From Paraburkholderia heleia NBRC 101817 (GTDB taxonomy: Bacteria; Pseudomonadota; Gammaproteobacteria; Burkholderiales; Burkholderiaceae), in contig NZ_BBJH01000003.1 in NCBI RefSeq assembly GCF_000739775.1, positions 62,001-126,000 on the forward strand: a stretch of DNA of 64,000 bases, given 5' to 3'. How positions within the stretch are numbered: the stretch's first letter is position 1; each line of letters opens with the position of its first letter. The position numbers and the translations under genes are program-made. Of the stretch, positions 8,722 to 17,773 are shown piece after piece. The notes under the pieces were generated by a model. The model had not been told where the DNA came from. It worked only from the letters and a program-made list of their open reading frames with translations, and did not search any database.

Positions 8722-9429
8722 ATGTCAGTTGATCAAGAAATTATCGATACCTTGTCGGGCGTCACGACGGCGACGCTGACCACGCTGCTGCTGAAGAAGG
8801 GCCTGCGCAACGTATGGATTCGGGGTGCGCGGCCAATCAGGGAAGGCCTGCCGCGAATCGTCGGGCGCGCATTCACGCTGCGCTTCGTACCTGCCCGGGA
8901 AGATCTCGCCACGCCGGAATCCTGGTCTTCGCCGCGCTCGACTCGTGCTGCCATTGAAGCAATGCCCGAGGGGTGCGTGGCCGTGGTGGATGCGATGGGC
9001 GTGACGGACGCCGGTATCTTCGGCGACATTCTCTGCGCTCGCATGCAAAAGCGGGGCGTTGCGGCGCTCGTGACGGATGGCGTCGTGCGCGACATCGGCG
9101 GCGTGCTCGGCACTCAACTGCCCGTCTGGAGCAGAGGTGCTGCCGCACCCCCGTCAGTCGCGGGTCTGACTTTCGCCAACTGGCAGGAGCCCGTTGGCTG
9201 CGGCGGCGTAGCGGTCTTCCCCAATGACCTGATCGTCGTCGATGCGGACGGGGCGGTGGTGATTCCTGCAGCGCTCGTCGACGAGATCGTCGCCGCTGCG
9301 CCCGAACAGGAACGGCTCGAAGCGTGGATCATGGAGCAAGTCGAGCAGGGCGCATCGTTGCCGGGACTCTATCCGCCCAACGAGGAAAACAAGGCGCGTT
9401 ACGAGGCGGCTAAACGACGTCAGCAATAA
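8722..9429 (+). CDS. RraA-like / HMG-CHA aldolase family protein
   Basis: A 235-residue member of the RraA/4-hydroxy-4-methyl-2-oxoglutarate aldolase fold. The active-site segment GDILCARMQKRG...LVTDGVVRDIGG carries the family's GD and the DG-x-x-RD motif that binds the divalent metal and substrate. Members act as aldolases or decarboxylases on hydroxy-dicarboxylic acids, or in E. coli inhibit RNase E. Position between an SDR and a galactarate-type dehydratase favours a catabolic enzyme. The start has a weak GAGAG-like ribosome site. Confidence 0.82.
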   Translation: MSVDQEIIDTLSGVTTATLTTLLLKKGLRNVWIRGARPIREGLPRIVGRAFTLRFVPAREDLATPESWSSPRSTRAAIEAMPEGCVAVVDAMGVTDAGIFGDILCARMQKRGVAALVTDGVVRDIGGVLGTQLPVWSRGAAAPPSVAGLTFANWQEPVGCGGVAVFPNDLIVVDADGAVVIPAALVDEIVAAAPEQERLEAWIMEQVEQGASLPGLYPPNEENKARYEAAKRRQQ

Positions 9430-9449
9430 ACGATTGCGTTTTGGCAAGA

Positions 9450-9483
9450 GGTCCGCCGCACTTTGCATGCGGAGGCCCTTTCA
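9450..9483 (+). terminator. Possible weak intrinsic terminator after the RraA-like gene
   Basis: CCGCA and TGCGG pair around a short loop (9456-9472). Outer GG/CC pairs extend the stem with mismatches, followed by CTTTCATTT. The T-run is poor, so this may only attenuate read-through into the dehydratase gene. Confidence 0.35.
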
Positions 9484-9543
9484 TTTCTCCCACGCGACGC
9501 AATGATTCAACCTGGTATCGAATGATCCCTGCTTCGAGGTATT

Positions 9544-11091
9544 GTGAATAAACCATCCGACAAGGTGATTGATGGTCCCGTAATTCGCCTGCATCCCGAC
9601 GACAATGTGGTGATTGCCCGCACCGACGTTGCGATCGGAGCGAAGTTGGGGGTGACGCAACTGTTCTGCCGCAGTCAGGTGCCGGCCGGATACAAGATTG
9701 CTTCCTCGCCGATTGCTGCTGGAGAGCCGATCCGCAAGTACAACGTCGTCGTCGGCTTCGCGGCAACGGACATCGCCCCAGGCGCACTCGTGCACACCCA
9801 TAACACGACGTTCCGCGAGTTCGAGCGCGACTATGCCCATGCGAGCGAATATCGGGCGCTGGAGCGGGTGCCGGCGGCGCAACGTGCGAGCTTCGAAGGG
9901 TACGTGCGCGCAAACGGCCAGGTCGGCACGCGCAACTTCATCGGCATTCTTTCTACCGTCAATTGTTCGGCAACGGTCGCGCACAAGATAGCGGCCTGGT
10001 TCACCGCGGAGCGACTAGCCGCCTACCCGAACATCGATGGCGTCGTCGCATTCACACACGGCTCAGGTTGCGGCATGGAAATGAGCGGCGAGCCCATGGC
10101 CTTGCTGCGGCGAACGATGGCCGGCTACGCGCGCCACGCCAATCTGGCGGCTGCGTTGATTGTGGGCCTCGGCTGCGAGCGCAACCAGCTTGCCGGGCTC
10201 ATGGCTGACGAAGCGTTACAAGCGGACGAGCGATTGCACACGTTCGTCATGCAGGAAAGTGGCGGCACGCGCAAGACGATCGAGGCAGGCATCGAAGCGG
10301 TGCTGGCGCTGTTGCCTGAGGCGAACCGCGCGAAGCGTCAGACAGTGGGCGCAGAACATCTCAAGATCGGCTTGCAATGCGGTGGTTCAGACGGTTTTTC
10401 GTCGATCACGGCGAACCCGGCACTTGGTGCCGCAATGGACCTGCTGACGCGCCATGGGGGCACCGCGATTCTCTCGGAGACGCCGGAGATCTACGGCGTC
10501 GAGCATACGCTCACACGCCGTGCGGTCAGCCGCGAAATTGGTGAAAAGCTGATCGAGCGAGTCCGCTGGTGGAAAGAGGAGTACTCGGTCGGCCGCGATG
10601 TGCAGATCAACGGCAACGTGAGTCCAGGCAATCAGATGGGCGGCCTCGCAAACATCTTCGAGAAGTCGTTGGGATCGTCGATGAAGGGGGGGACAGGTCC
10701 CTTGATGGAAGTGTATCGTTATGCAGAGCCTGTGCTCGCGAAGGGCCTGGTCTTTATGGATACACCTGGATTCGATCCCGTTTCCGCGACAGGCCAGATC
10801 GCAGGTGGCGCGAATCTGATTGCGTTCACCACCGGTCGCGGATCGATGTTCGGCGCGAAGCCGGTGCCATCGCTCAAGCTCGCAACGAATACGCCAATGT
10901 ACCAGCGGCTCACGGAAGATATGGACCTGAATTGTGGCGCCATACTCGACGGCGATGCCACGATCGAGTCCATGGGGCAGCTGATTTTCGACACACTGCT
11001 GCGTGTTGCTTCGGGCGAGCGCACGCGTAGCGAATTGCTGGGGCTCGGCGATCACGAATTCGTACCGTGGCAGATCGGCATCATGAGCTGA
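9544..11091 (+). CDS. UxaA/GarD-family dehydratase (galactarate/altronate dehydratase type)
   Basis: A 515-residue protein starting with GTG at 9544. An N-terminal SAF domain (about 10-85; HPDDNVVIARTDVAIGAKL) precedes the large D-galactarate dehydratase/altronate hydrolase domain (about 115-510; YVRANGQVGTRNFIGILSTVNCSATVA, THGSGCGMEMSGE, LGCERNQ). Length matches GarD and fused UxaA. These Fe-dependent enzymes dehydrate hexonates or hexarates to 2-keto-3-deoxy products. The next gene encodes a DapA-type lyase, a common partner that acts on such products. Galactarate dehydratase is most likely, but altronate cannot be excluded. Confidence 0.85.
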   Translation: MNKPSDKVIDGPVIRLHPDDNVVIARTDVAIGAKLGVTQLFCRSQVPAGYKIASSPIAAGEPIRKYNVVVGFAATDIAPGALVHTHNTTFREFERDYAHASEYRALERVPAAQRASFEGYVRANGQVGTRNFIGILSTVNCSATVAHKIAAWFTAERLAAYPNIDGVVAFTHGSGCGMEMSGEPMALLRRTMAGYARHANLAAALIVGLGCERNQLAGLMADEALQADERLHTFVMQESGGTRKTIEAGIEAVLALLPEANRAKRQTVGAEHLKIGLQCGGSDGFSSITANPALGAAMDLLTRHGGTAILSETPEIYGVEHTLTRRAVSREIGEKLIERVRWWKEEYSVGRDVQINGNVSPGNQMGGLANIFEKSLGSSMKGGTGPLMEVYRYAEPVLAKGLVFMDTPGFDPVSATGQIAGGANLIAFTTGRGSMFGAKPVPSLKLATNTPMYQRLTEDMDLNCGAILDGDATIESMGQLIFDTLLRVASGERTRSELLGLGDHEFVPWQIGIMS

Positions 11092-11156
11092 CAAGCGCGG
11101 CGGCTGCAAGAGGGCGTTAGCATCCCGCCGCATACTCGATCATTCAGGAGTGTACT

Positions 11157-12095
11157 GTGACCAGGCTATTGGATGAAAGTGCGAAAGGCGTATATGTGCT
11201 TGCGGTGACGCCATTTACCGACGACGGCACGCTCGATCCGGCAAGCACGGATCGCATGGTGGACTTCTACCTCGAAGTGGGCGCGACTGGGCTCACGATT
11301 CTTGGCATTCTGGGGGAGGCGACGAAGCTCACGGCGCTCGAATCGCGCACATTCGTCAAGCGCGTATTGGAGAGGGTGGCAGGGCGGGTGCCCGTCGTGG
11401 TCGGTGCGTCGGCGCCGGGGTTTGCGCCCATGCGCGAATTAGCGTCAGACGTCATGGATATGGGCGCTTCCGGGGTCATGGTCGCGCCGGCGTCGACCTT
11501 GCGCACCGACGAGCAGATCGTCGCTTATTTCGACATGGTGACTGCAACGCTTGGCGAGAGCTGTCCGTGGGTCCTCCAGGACCATCCCACGTCGACGGGC
11601 GTGCAGATGTCCACCTCGGTGGTACTGCGAATCATGAAGAATTCGCCAACCTGCGTAATGCTGAAGCATGAGGACTCGCCTGGACTGGCCAAGCTGTCCG
11701 CCATCCGCGCGGCAAGCGAAAATGGCGATGTCAGACGGGTTTCGATATTGACCGGCAACGGAGGCGGATTATTCCTGCCGGAGGAGCTTTCACGCGGCGC
11801 CGACGGTGCGATGACGGGCTTCGCCTACCCCGAGATGATGATAGGTGTGTGCACGGCTCATGCGAGCGGCGACGTCGAGCGGGCACATGACATTTTCGAC
11901 GCCTATCTGCCGCTTGCCCGCTATGAGCAGCAGTCGAACATCGGTCTTGCCGTGAGGAAGTATCTCATGGCGCGACGCGGCGTGATCGCATCACCGACAT
12001 TGCGTAGACCCGGCCCCCGGCTGTCTTCCGCCGATGTCGCAGACGTTGAGCGCCTGGTGACGCGTCAAACGAGGAGGCTGCGGGAGTTGAACTGA
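11157..12095 (+). CDS. DapA-family class I aldolase/dehydratase with non-canonical active site
   Basis: A 312-residue TIM-barrel protein of the dihydrodipicolinate synthase family, starting with GTG 65 bp after the dehydratase. K170 (VMLKHED) aligns with the Schiff-base lysine. The usual Thr-Thr of GTTGES is Ile51-Leu52 (LGILGEATKL), the YYN segment is replaced by PASTL, and the catalytic Tyr of YNVP is Gln141 (VLQDHPTSTG). Expected role is cleavage or dehydration of a keto-deoxy sugar acid. The substitutions argue against ordinary DHDPS or 5-keto-4-deoxyglucarate dehydratase chemistry. Confidence 0.82.
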   Translation: MTRLLDESAKGVYVLAVTPFTDDGTLDPASTDRMVDFYLEVGATGLTILGILGEATKLTALESRTFVKRVLERVAGRVPVVVGASAPGFAPMRELASDVMDMGASGVMVAPASTLRTDEQIVAYFDMVTATLGESCPWVLQDHPTSTGVQMSTSVVLRIMKNSPTCVMLKHEDSPGLAKLSAIRAASENGDVRRVSILTGNGGGLFLPEELSRGADGAMTGFAYPEMMIGVCTAHASGDVERAHDIFDAYLPLARYEQQSNIGLAVRKYLMARRGVIASPTLRRPGPRLSSADVADVERLVTRQTRRLRELN

Positions 12096-12138
12096 GGGAT
12101 GGCCGGCGCGATTCAGTCGCGCCGGCGTTTGTGGAAAG

Positions 12139-13446
12139 TCACTTGTTGACCAGCCTGGCGGGAATCAGCACCAGAATCAGTATTGCGGACAGCGCCAGCG
12201 AAGCCGCGACGACGAGCAGCCCTGACGTCAAGGTATGTGTAGCGGTCTTCAGCCATCCAATAATGGCTGGGCTGATGAACCCCGCGAGATTGCCCGTGCA
12301 GTTGATCAGTGCGATACCGGCTGCCGCTCCCATGCCGCCAAGGAATGAGGTGGGCAGAGCCCAGAACATCGGCAGCGCCGTGACCACTCCGCCCGCGGCA
12401 AGCGTGAGGCCGATCATCGACAGCAGCGCATGGTCGCCGTTGAACGCGCAGATCGCGAAGCCGAGTGCGGCGACAACGGCAGGTATGGCAACGTGAAGCC
12501 GCCGCTCGCGTGTGCGATCTGCGCTCCGGCCAGTCGCGATCATCGCGACCAGCGCTGCCGCGTACGGGACCATCGTCAGCAGGCCGATCGTGAGCGGATC
12601 GTGAATACCGGTGCCGCGAATGATCGTGGGCTGCCAGAAGCCGATCGCGTAAGAACCCATCACGATGCCAAAAAGAATCAGGCACAGCAGCCAGACGCGC
12701 AACGAGGTGAACACCGTCCGCACCGAACTGTGCGTGTGCGTCGAGGCGTCCGCATTGATCTCATCCTGGATCAAGCGCTTGTCCTCGGTGCCGAGCCAGT
12801 GCGCGTCGGCGACCCGGTCGTCGAGAAAGAGAAAGATCACAACGCCAAGCGCGATTGCGGGTAAGGCTTCGATGATGAAGAGCCATTGCCATCCGCCCAT
12901 GCCCAGCGTACCGTGCATGGCGTACATGATGTAGCCGGAAAGCGGACCTCCAAACAATCCAGAGACCGGATTGCCAGCCATCAGCAGCGCGACCATCTTG
13001 CCCCGCCGGTGGGAGGGAAACCAGTAGGTCAGGTAAAGAACCATGCCGGGGAAGAAGCCCGCTTCCGCAATGCCGAGCATAAAGCGCATGACGTAAAACA
13101 TCGTCGGCGTACGGACAAAAGCCGTGGCGATCGACAATGCACCCCACGTTACCATGATGCGCGCAATCCAGCGCCGGGCGCCCAGCCGGTGCATCAGCAT
13201 GTTGCTCGGCACCTCGAAAAAGAAGTAACCGATGAAGAAAAGCCCGGCGCCGAGTCCATACGCTGCCTCGCTGAAGTGCAGCGCATTGACCATCTGCAGC
13301 TTTGCGAAACCCACGTTCACGCGGTCGAGATAGGCAATCACGTAGCCGACGAACAGCAGCGGCATGAATCGCCACGCGACGCGCCTGAAAAGCGAGTCGG
13401 CTTCGGTGGCACCGAACGCTTGATCAATCGGGGTGCGGACGAACAT
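12139..13446 (-). CDS. MFS transporter, ACS family
   Basis: A 435-residue, 12-helix permease beginning at the ATG at 13446, with AGGAG (read on the minus strand) about 8 bases upstream. The family motif YLDRVNVGFAKLQM in helix 1 and the AHIDDEN-like HRRGKMVALLM loop resemble tartrate/phthalate/sugar-acid permeases. It is convergent with the DapA-like gene (43 bp apart) and lies downstream of a LysR regulator on the same strand. Import of a hydroxy acid used by the island is likely; a second permease at 6530-7816 may have a different specificity. Confidence 0.84.
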   Translation of the reverse strand: MFVRTPIDQAFGATEADSLFRRVAWRFMPLLFVGYVIAYLDRVNVGFAKLQMVNALHFSEAAYGLGAGLFFIGYFFFEVPSNMLMHRLGARRWIARIMVTWGALSIATAFVRTPTMFYVMRFMLGIAEAGFFPGMVLYLTYWFPSHRRGKMVALLMAGNPVSGLFGGPLSGYIMYAMHGTLGMGGWQWLFIIEALPAIALGVVIFLFLDDRVADAHWLGTEDKRLIQDEINADASTHTHSSVRTVFTSLRVWLLCLILFGIVMGSYAIGFWQPTIIRGTGIHDPLTIGLLTMVPYAAALVAMIATGRSADRTRERRLHVAIPAVVAALGFAICAFNGDHALLSMIGLTLAAGGVVTALPMFWALPTSFLGGMGAAAGIALINCTGNLAGFISPAIIGWLKTATHTLTSGLLVVAASLALSAILILVLIPARLVNK

Positions 13447-13578
13447 GGTGTCTCCTTGCCCGCCCCGTAGTTCGAGGTAGTGTACAAGTGATCCGCAAGG
13501 GTCACGCGGTGGCGGCGAGCGCAGTATCGCGTGACGCCTCTCATCGAGGAAGCGGTTGCTCGTTGCTATAGACAACAG

Positions 13579-14508
13579 TTATTTTTGCGTCTCGCCAGAC
13601 GAAGGACCGGTTTGCCCTTTCCTCGTCTCGGCGCCACGCAGTTGTTCAACGGCCATTTCACGAAATACATGAACGAGCCGAACGCGAGCAGACGAACGGT
13701 TCCACAACAGCCCAACGACCCGCTTGGGGAATGGATATGGCAACGGCCATTTTTTCAGCGAAAGACCCGAAAACGGTGCCATGCGCCAATCGGGAACGAG
13801 CGTCACGCCAAGCCCTCGATCGGTCAGGACGGCGAGCGCGTCCAACCCGTCGAGTTCACAGCGCTGACGCGGCAAGATGCCGTGCTGCCGCAAATAGGCG
13901 TCGGCGAGCTGGCCTCCAACGACGTTCCGGTCGTAACGCAAAAATGGCTGCGTTCGCAGCGTATGGTGGACATCGGTGACCTGCATCGAGGCGGGCGTCA
14001 ACAGCACTAGCGGTTCCTCACGGAACGTGTGCCATTCACAGTTTTTTGGAAGCTCGAAAAGCGGACGCACGAGGACTGCGGCGTCGAGATGGCCATTCAC
14101 GACCTTGCGGTACAACTCCGTCGAAGTGCCGGGTTCCAGGTAGATGTCTATTTGCAGGTGACGAGTCAACAGGTTGGCGAGGACGTCAGGGATCAGACTC
14201 GTCATCATCGTGGGCGTACCGCCGAGGCGCAATTGGCCAGCCAGTGTCGCCGAATCGTTCAGGTCGGACTTCAGGTCGCGTATTTCATGAAGCACGGTGC
14301 GTGCGCGGCCAAGAATACGCTCGCCGGCTTCAGTCGTTCCGACGGTGCGCCCGGAGCGGCGCACGAGTTTCATCCCCAGTTCATTTTCGAGCATCTTGAC
14401 GCGCTGGGCTACGGCGGCCGGCGTCAGGTCGAGCCGCCGCGCAGCTTCTGCGATCGATCCGAGTTCAACGACGTAGACAAAGCTCTGAAGATAGCGCGAG
14501 TCCATCAA
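13579..14508 (-). CDS. LysR-family transcriptional regulator
   Basis: A 309-residue LTTR with an N-terminal winged helix (residues 3-62; YLQSFVYVVELGSIAEAARRLDLTPAAVAQRVKMLENELG) and a periplasmic-binding-like effector domain (about 90-295). The gene may start at the second ATG, one codon later. It is divergent from the enolase-superfamily gene at 14633 across 124 bp, the classical LTTR arrangement, so it probably controls that gene and perhaps the MFS permease behind it. Confidence 0.9.
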   Translation of the reverse strand: MMDSRYLQSFVYVVELGSIAEAARRLDLTPAAVAQRVKMLENELGMKLVRRSGRTVGTTEAGERILGRARTVLHEIRDLKSDLNDSATLAGQLRLGGTPTMMTSLIPDVLANLLTRHLQIDIYLEPGTSTELYRKVVNGHLDAAVLVRPLFELPKNCEWHTFREEPLVLLTPASMQVTDVHHTLRTQPFLRYDRNVVGGQLADAYLRQHGILPRQRCELDGLDALAVLTDRGLGVTLVPDWRMAPFSGLSLKKWPLPYPFPKRVVGLLWNRSSARVRLVHVFREMAVEQLRGAETRKGQTGPSSGETQK

Positions 14509-14632
14509 TAAAAAGTTTTATCTTGTGAAGAAGGTAAAGGATACTGTTTTTTATGGTCTGGGACCAGCACACTCGATTGCGTATAGCGGTGAATTGGACA
14601 ACGCGTTCGCCTTTCAAAAAGGAAGTGCCGAC

Positions 14633-15757
14633 ATGCCACGAATCGAGTCGATTTCCATCTGCGCGGCCGTCGTTCCGCTGGACCGGGTGACATCGTTCGC
14701 TACACGCACCGTGTCGAAGCGCGAGTACGGTCTGGTCAAGGTCCGCTCGAGCGATGGTGTCGAAGGCATCGGGTTCTGCTATGTCGGCAGCGCAGCAGGC
14801 GAACTTCTACGCGTGGCGGTCGAGCAATTGCTCGCTCCCGTGCTGATCGGGCAGGACTCGTATGCCGTCGAAGGCTTGTGGCAGGCAATGTATCGGGAAT
14901 CGCTCCTGCAAGGCCGATCGGGCACGGTCATGCGCGCAATCAGCATTCTGGACACTGCACTCTGGGATCTCAATGCTCGCACGCACGGCTTGCCGATTCA
15001 CAAATACCTGGGCGCTGTGGAACTCGATACGGTTCCCGCCTATGCAAGCGGTGGCTATTACCTCGACGCCAAGACGCCGCAGATGCTCGGCGACGAAATG
15101 GCGAGTTATGTGGAGATGGGGTTCAGGGCGGTGAAGATGAAGGCTGGTCGCTTGTCGCCAGCCGAGGACGAAGCCCGTGTGCGTGCGGCACGCGAAGCGA
15201 TCGGTCCGGACGTCGAACTTATGATTGATATCAACAACGGATGGCGTGATGTCACGGAGGCGCTTCAGTTCGTGCGCCGATTCGAACAATACGATCCGTA
15301 CTTTATCGAGGAGCCATTCTCGCCCGACGACGTGGATAACCATGCGCGTCTCGCGAAGCAGACACGCGTGCCGATCGCAACGGGCGAGATCGGTTATGGC
15401 CGGTGGTATCACAAGGAATTGCTGGACAAAGAGGCAGCGGCGATTCTTCAGACCGACGCGCTGGTATGCGGAGGCATCTCGGAGTGGCGGCGCATTGCTG
15501 CGACCGCGGCCAGCTACGGTGTCGTCATGTGTCCGCATTGGTTTCATGACGTGCACGCGCCACTCGTTGCAGCAACGCCGACCGCGCGCTATGTTGAGTT
15601 CTTCTGGGACGATCAGGTGTTGAATTTCCGCCGCCTTATCGATCGCCAGTTGACGCAAAAGGGCGGCCGGATTGCACTGCATCAAGAACCTGGGTTGGGG
15701 TTCTCGTTCGATGACGATGCGGTGGCGAAATGTGGTAAGTGGACCGAAGTAAGATGA
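14633..15757 (+). CDS. Mandelate racemase/muconate-lactonizing (enolase superfamily) enzyme
   Basis: 374 residues from the ATG at 14633, which has AAGGAAG before it. The N-terminal capping domain (about 5-125) is followed by the barrel. The general-acid/base K-x-K motif is VKMKAG. Metal ligands are visible as Asp in LMIDINNGW, Glu in YFIEEPF and Glu in IATGE. A likely catalytic His lies in CPHWFHDVHAP. This is the pattern of MR-subgroup acid-sugar dehydratases. With the LysR regulator and permease it forms a small module, probably dehydrating an aldonate or aldarate; exact substrate unknown. Confidence 0.85.
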   Translation: MPRIESISICAAVVPLDRVTSFATRTVSKREYGLVKVRSSDGVEGIGFCYVGSAAGELLRVAVEQLLAPVLIGQDSYAVEGLWQAMYRESLLQGRSGTVMRAISILDTALWDLNARTHGLPIHKYLGAVELDTVPAYASGGYYLDAKTPQMLGDEMASYVEMGFRAVKMKAGRLSPAEDEARVRAAREAIGPDVELMIDINNGWRDVTEALQFVRRFEQYDPYFIEEPFSPDDVDNHARLAKQTRVPIATGEIGYGRWYHKELLDKEAAAILQTDALVCGGISEWRRIAATAASYGVVMCPHWFHDVHAPLVAATPTARYVEFFWDDQVLNFRRLIDRQLTQKGGRIALHQEPGLGFSFDDDAVAKCGKWTEVR

Positions 15758-15857
15758 GATGCCGGGCGATTCACCTGGCGCGGGAAGTCGATGAGAATGA
15801 GGGGGGCGCGCATGCGGCGTGGTGAGGGCCGCCATGCGTAGCCACATGACAAGGCGG

Positions 15858-16217
15858 CGAGTCGGCCATTCCGTGAATCGCTGTTGGCTATGCTCGGGAT
15901 CGGTCTCGTCAACATGCTCGTTGCCCTCGATCAGACCGTCGTCAGTACCGCGCTGCCCTCCAACGTCGCGGATCTCAAGGGCGCACAGTACTACGCCTGG
16001 ATCGCAAGCATCTATTTGCTTGCATCGATCGTCTCTGTAGCTATCTTACAGGCGCTTCCGCGCTCTGCGAGCTCGCGCCGAACGTAGGGGCCTCGTATTC
16101 GCAGGGGCACTGCAGGGGATCGGCGGCGGCATGATGGTAGGCACGGCATTCGCGGCGATCCCCGATCTATTCCCCGATCCACGCGTTCGAATGCGCTGGC
16201 AGGTCGTAATGGCCGGC
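15858..16217 (+). pseudogene. Degenerate 5' part of a DHA2-type MFS transporter gene
   Basis: Translation from about 15858 gives FRESLLAMLGIGLVNMLVALD and then TVVSTALP...YYAWIASIYLLAS. This is nearly identical to the start of the intact pump gene at 24551-26161. After about 16050 the reading frame breaks, roughly 130 bases of the parent are missing, and homology resumes with QGIGGGMMVGTAFAAIPDLF up to RWQVVMAG (about 16215). The remainder of the gene is absent. It has no start region of its own and cannot make a transporter. It looks like a decayed duplicate of the gene 8 kb away or of a close paralogue. Confidence 0.85.
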
Positions 16218-16959
16218 TCGCTGTTCTTGCGAGCCAGAGGTCGGTTACTACTGGGTCGCGGCCGCCAGGCGATGGCATGAAAACTATCGGGTTCGTCGAA
16301 CAACACTGCAGAAAGGTGAGGACCTCGTTGTTGCTGGCAGGCGTATCCGACATACGTCATGGTTGAAAGGAGCCAGAATCGTGCCAGTGCAAACAAGTGA
16401 GGCGACCAGGACTGTGTGGTCTCGCAGCGAGGTAGAGAAGAGATGGGAGGAGCATGCCTGCAGTGATTTCAAATTACGAACGATGCTCGCGGTTGATGCG
16501 CAGCTGTGAGCATTGGCGCGTGGCGCATGCAGTCGGTGCAAGCTCAGATCTCATATTTTGTAAACCTTACCAATCATAAAAATTATTCGCGAGACCGCAG
16601 CTTCAGCACCAACGACATCCATCGTCGTAGATACGATCTGGCCAGAGCGCAATGCGAATACGGTCGGGGCGAACGGCGTTACTCAAATACCTCGTATTTA
16701 CGTTCGCTGAGGATAACCGCAAGATGGCAGGCTGATTACAAATCCGTCATGTTTCCAGTGGCATCGCGATGCGGGTCCAATACGCAAAAAAGTGGACATC
16801 ATCCCGAGAAGGCGTCTGCACACGGGCGTTGCCCTTTGAACGCGGCGATTGCGGCGGCGTCATAGTCAGGGTATATCGCGACGATTCGAAGTGCCTATTT
16901 GCGAGGGAGTCTGGTGCGCTCAATAATTTCCTCTCGTTGAAAATAGGTTGGCGCAAACC
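16218..16959. other. Gene-poor stretch in the decay zone
   Basis: About 740 bases with lower GC than the flanks and stop codons in all frames. An open stretch at 16381-16509 has no recognisable similarity. No tRNA, inverted repeat pair or complete gene was recognised. It may contain further relics too decayed to identify. Confidence 0.55.
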
Positions 16960-17715
16960 ATGTCAAAGTCCTTCGCATTGCAATCTCTGCAAGCACGACA
17001 ATCGCGTCGCAGGCAGCGTGAGATGTTCGCAGCGACACGCAATCAACCGCATGGCCGAAAAGCTGTCGCCTTCGACACGGCTCATTTCACCACCCGGGTT
17101 GCGTATGTGCTGGTATTGGCGATTGGCGCGCTCTTTCGTGTTACTCCGGCAATTGCCGATCCTGCAGCGGCCACTCCGCGTGATGGGCTGATCGCTACCT
17201 GTGCCGCTTGTCACGGCGCGAGGGGCGAAGGTTCCATGGCGGTTGCGGCGCCCCGGCTCGCCGGGCAGGATGCAGAATACCTGGCCCACGCACTGTTCAT
17301 GTTCAAGGCAGGCACGCGCGCAAGTTCGATCATGCAACCGGTTGCGCGCACGCTTTCCGACGCGGACATGCAAGCCGTGGCCGGTTACTTCGCGGCCCAA
17401 CATCCTCCCGTCGTTGCCCAGGAACAGCCGCAAGGCGATGAAGCACGTGCCGGCGCACAGCTTGCGCAGTTCGGCGATGGAACGGGTGTTGCGGCCTGCT
17501 TCAGTTGCCACGCAGCGGGGGGCAGGGGGAACGGTGCACGTTTTCCCAGTATTGCGGGGCAACCGGCCAGCTTCACGGTCGCGCGTCTCCACGAATTCCA
17601 GGCACGCGCAGCGCAGGGCGGCGCGAAGCCCGGGACGATGACAGCCGTGGCTGCGCACCTGTCCGAGGCACAAATCGTGGACGCTGCCGCGTACTTGTCG
17701 ACCCTGCCACGTTAG
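16960..17715 (+). CDS. Dihaem c-type cytochrome (cytochrome c4/c553 type)
   Basis: About 251 residues. Two haem-binding motifs, CAACH and CFSCH, lie in two tandem class I cytochrome c domains, each with a distal Met candidate (e.g. SIMQPVA, GTMTAVA). A hydrophobic segment VAYVLVLAIGALF ending TPAIADPA suggests Sec export and cleavage, giving a periplasmic electron carrier. The true start is uncertain: ATG 17023 (just before MFAATRN) would give a more normal signal peptide. It is intact and isolated between pseudogenes, without a visible oxidase or dehydrogenase partner. Its stop codon lies inside a 13-bp word repeated elsewhere in the window. Confidence 0.82.
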   Translation: MSKSFALQSLQARQSRRRQREMFAATRNQPHGRKAVAFDTAHFTTRVAYVLVLAIGALFRVTPAIADPAAATPRDGLIATCAACHGARGEGSMAVAAPRLAGQDAEYLAHALFMFKAGTRASSIMQPVARTLSDADMQAVAGYFAAQHPPVVAQEQPQGDEARAGAQLAQFGDGTGVAACFSCHAAGGRGNGARFPSIAGQPASFTVARLHEFQARAAQGGAKPGTMTAVAAHLSEAQIVDAAAYLSTLPR

Positions 17716-17717
17716 CT
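17705..17717 (+). repeat. Copy 1 of 13-bp word TGCCACGTTAGCT
   Basis: Exact word overlapping the stop codon of the cytochrome c gene. Identical copies lie at 43477-43489 and 60058-60070 in the same orientation. Confidence 0.7.
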
Positions 17718-17773
17718 AAAGTGTTGCTTCGAGTGTGGTTTGGGTGACGTACACATATTCGTAGTAATCTGGA

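Noticed and set aside
16381..16509. Short open frame after the MFS relic
   Set aside because: No ribosome site, no recognisable similarity, and located in decayed sequence.
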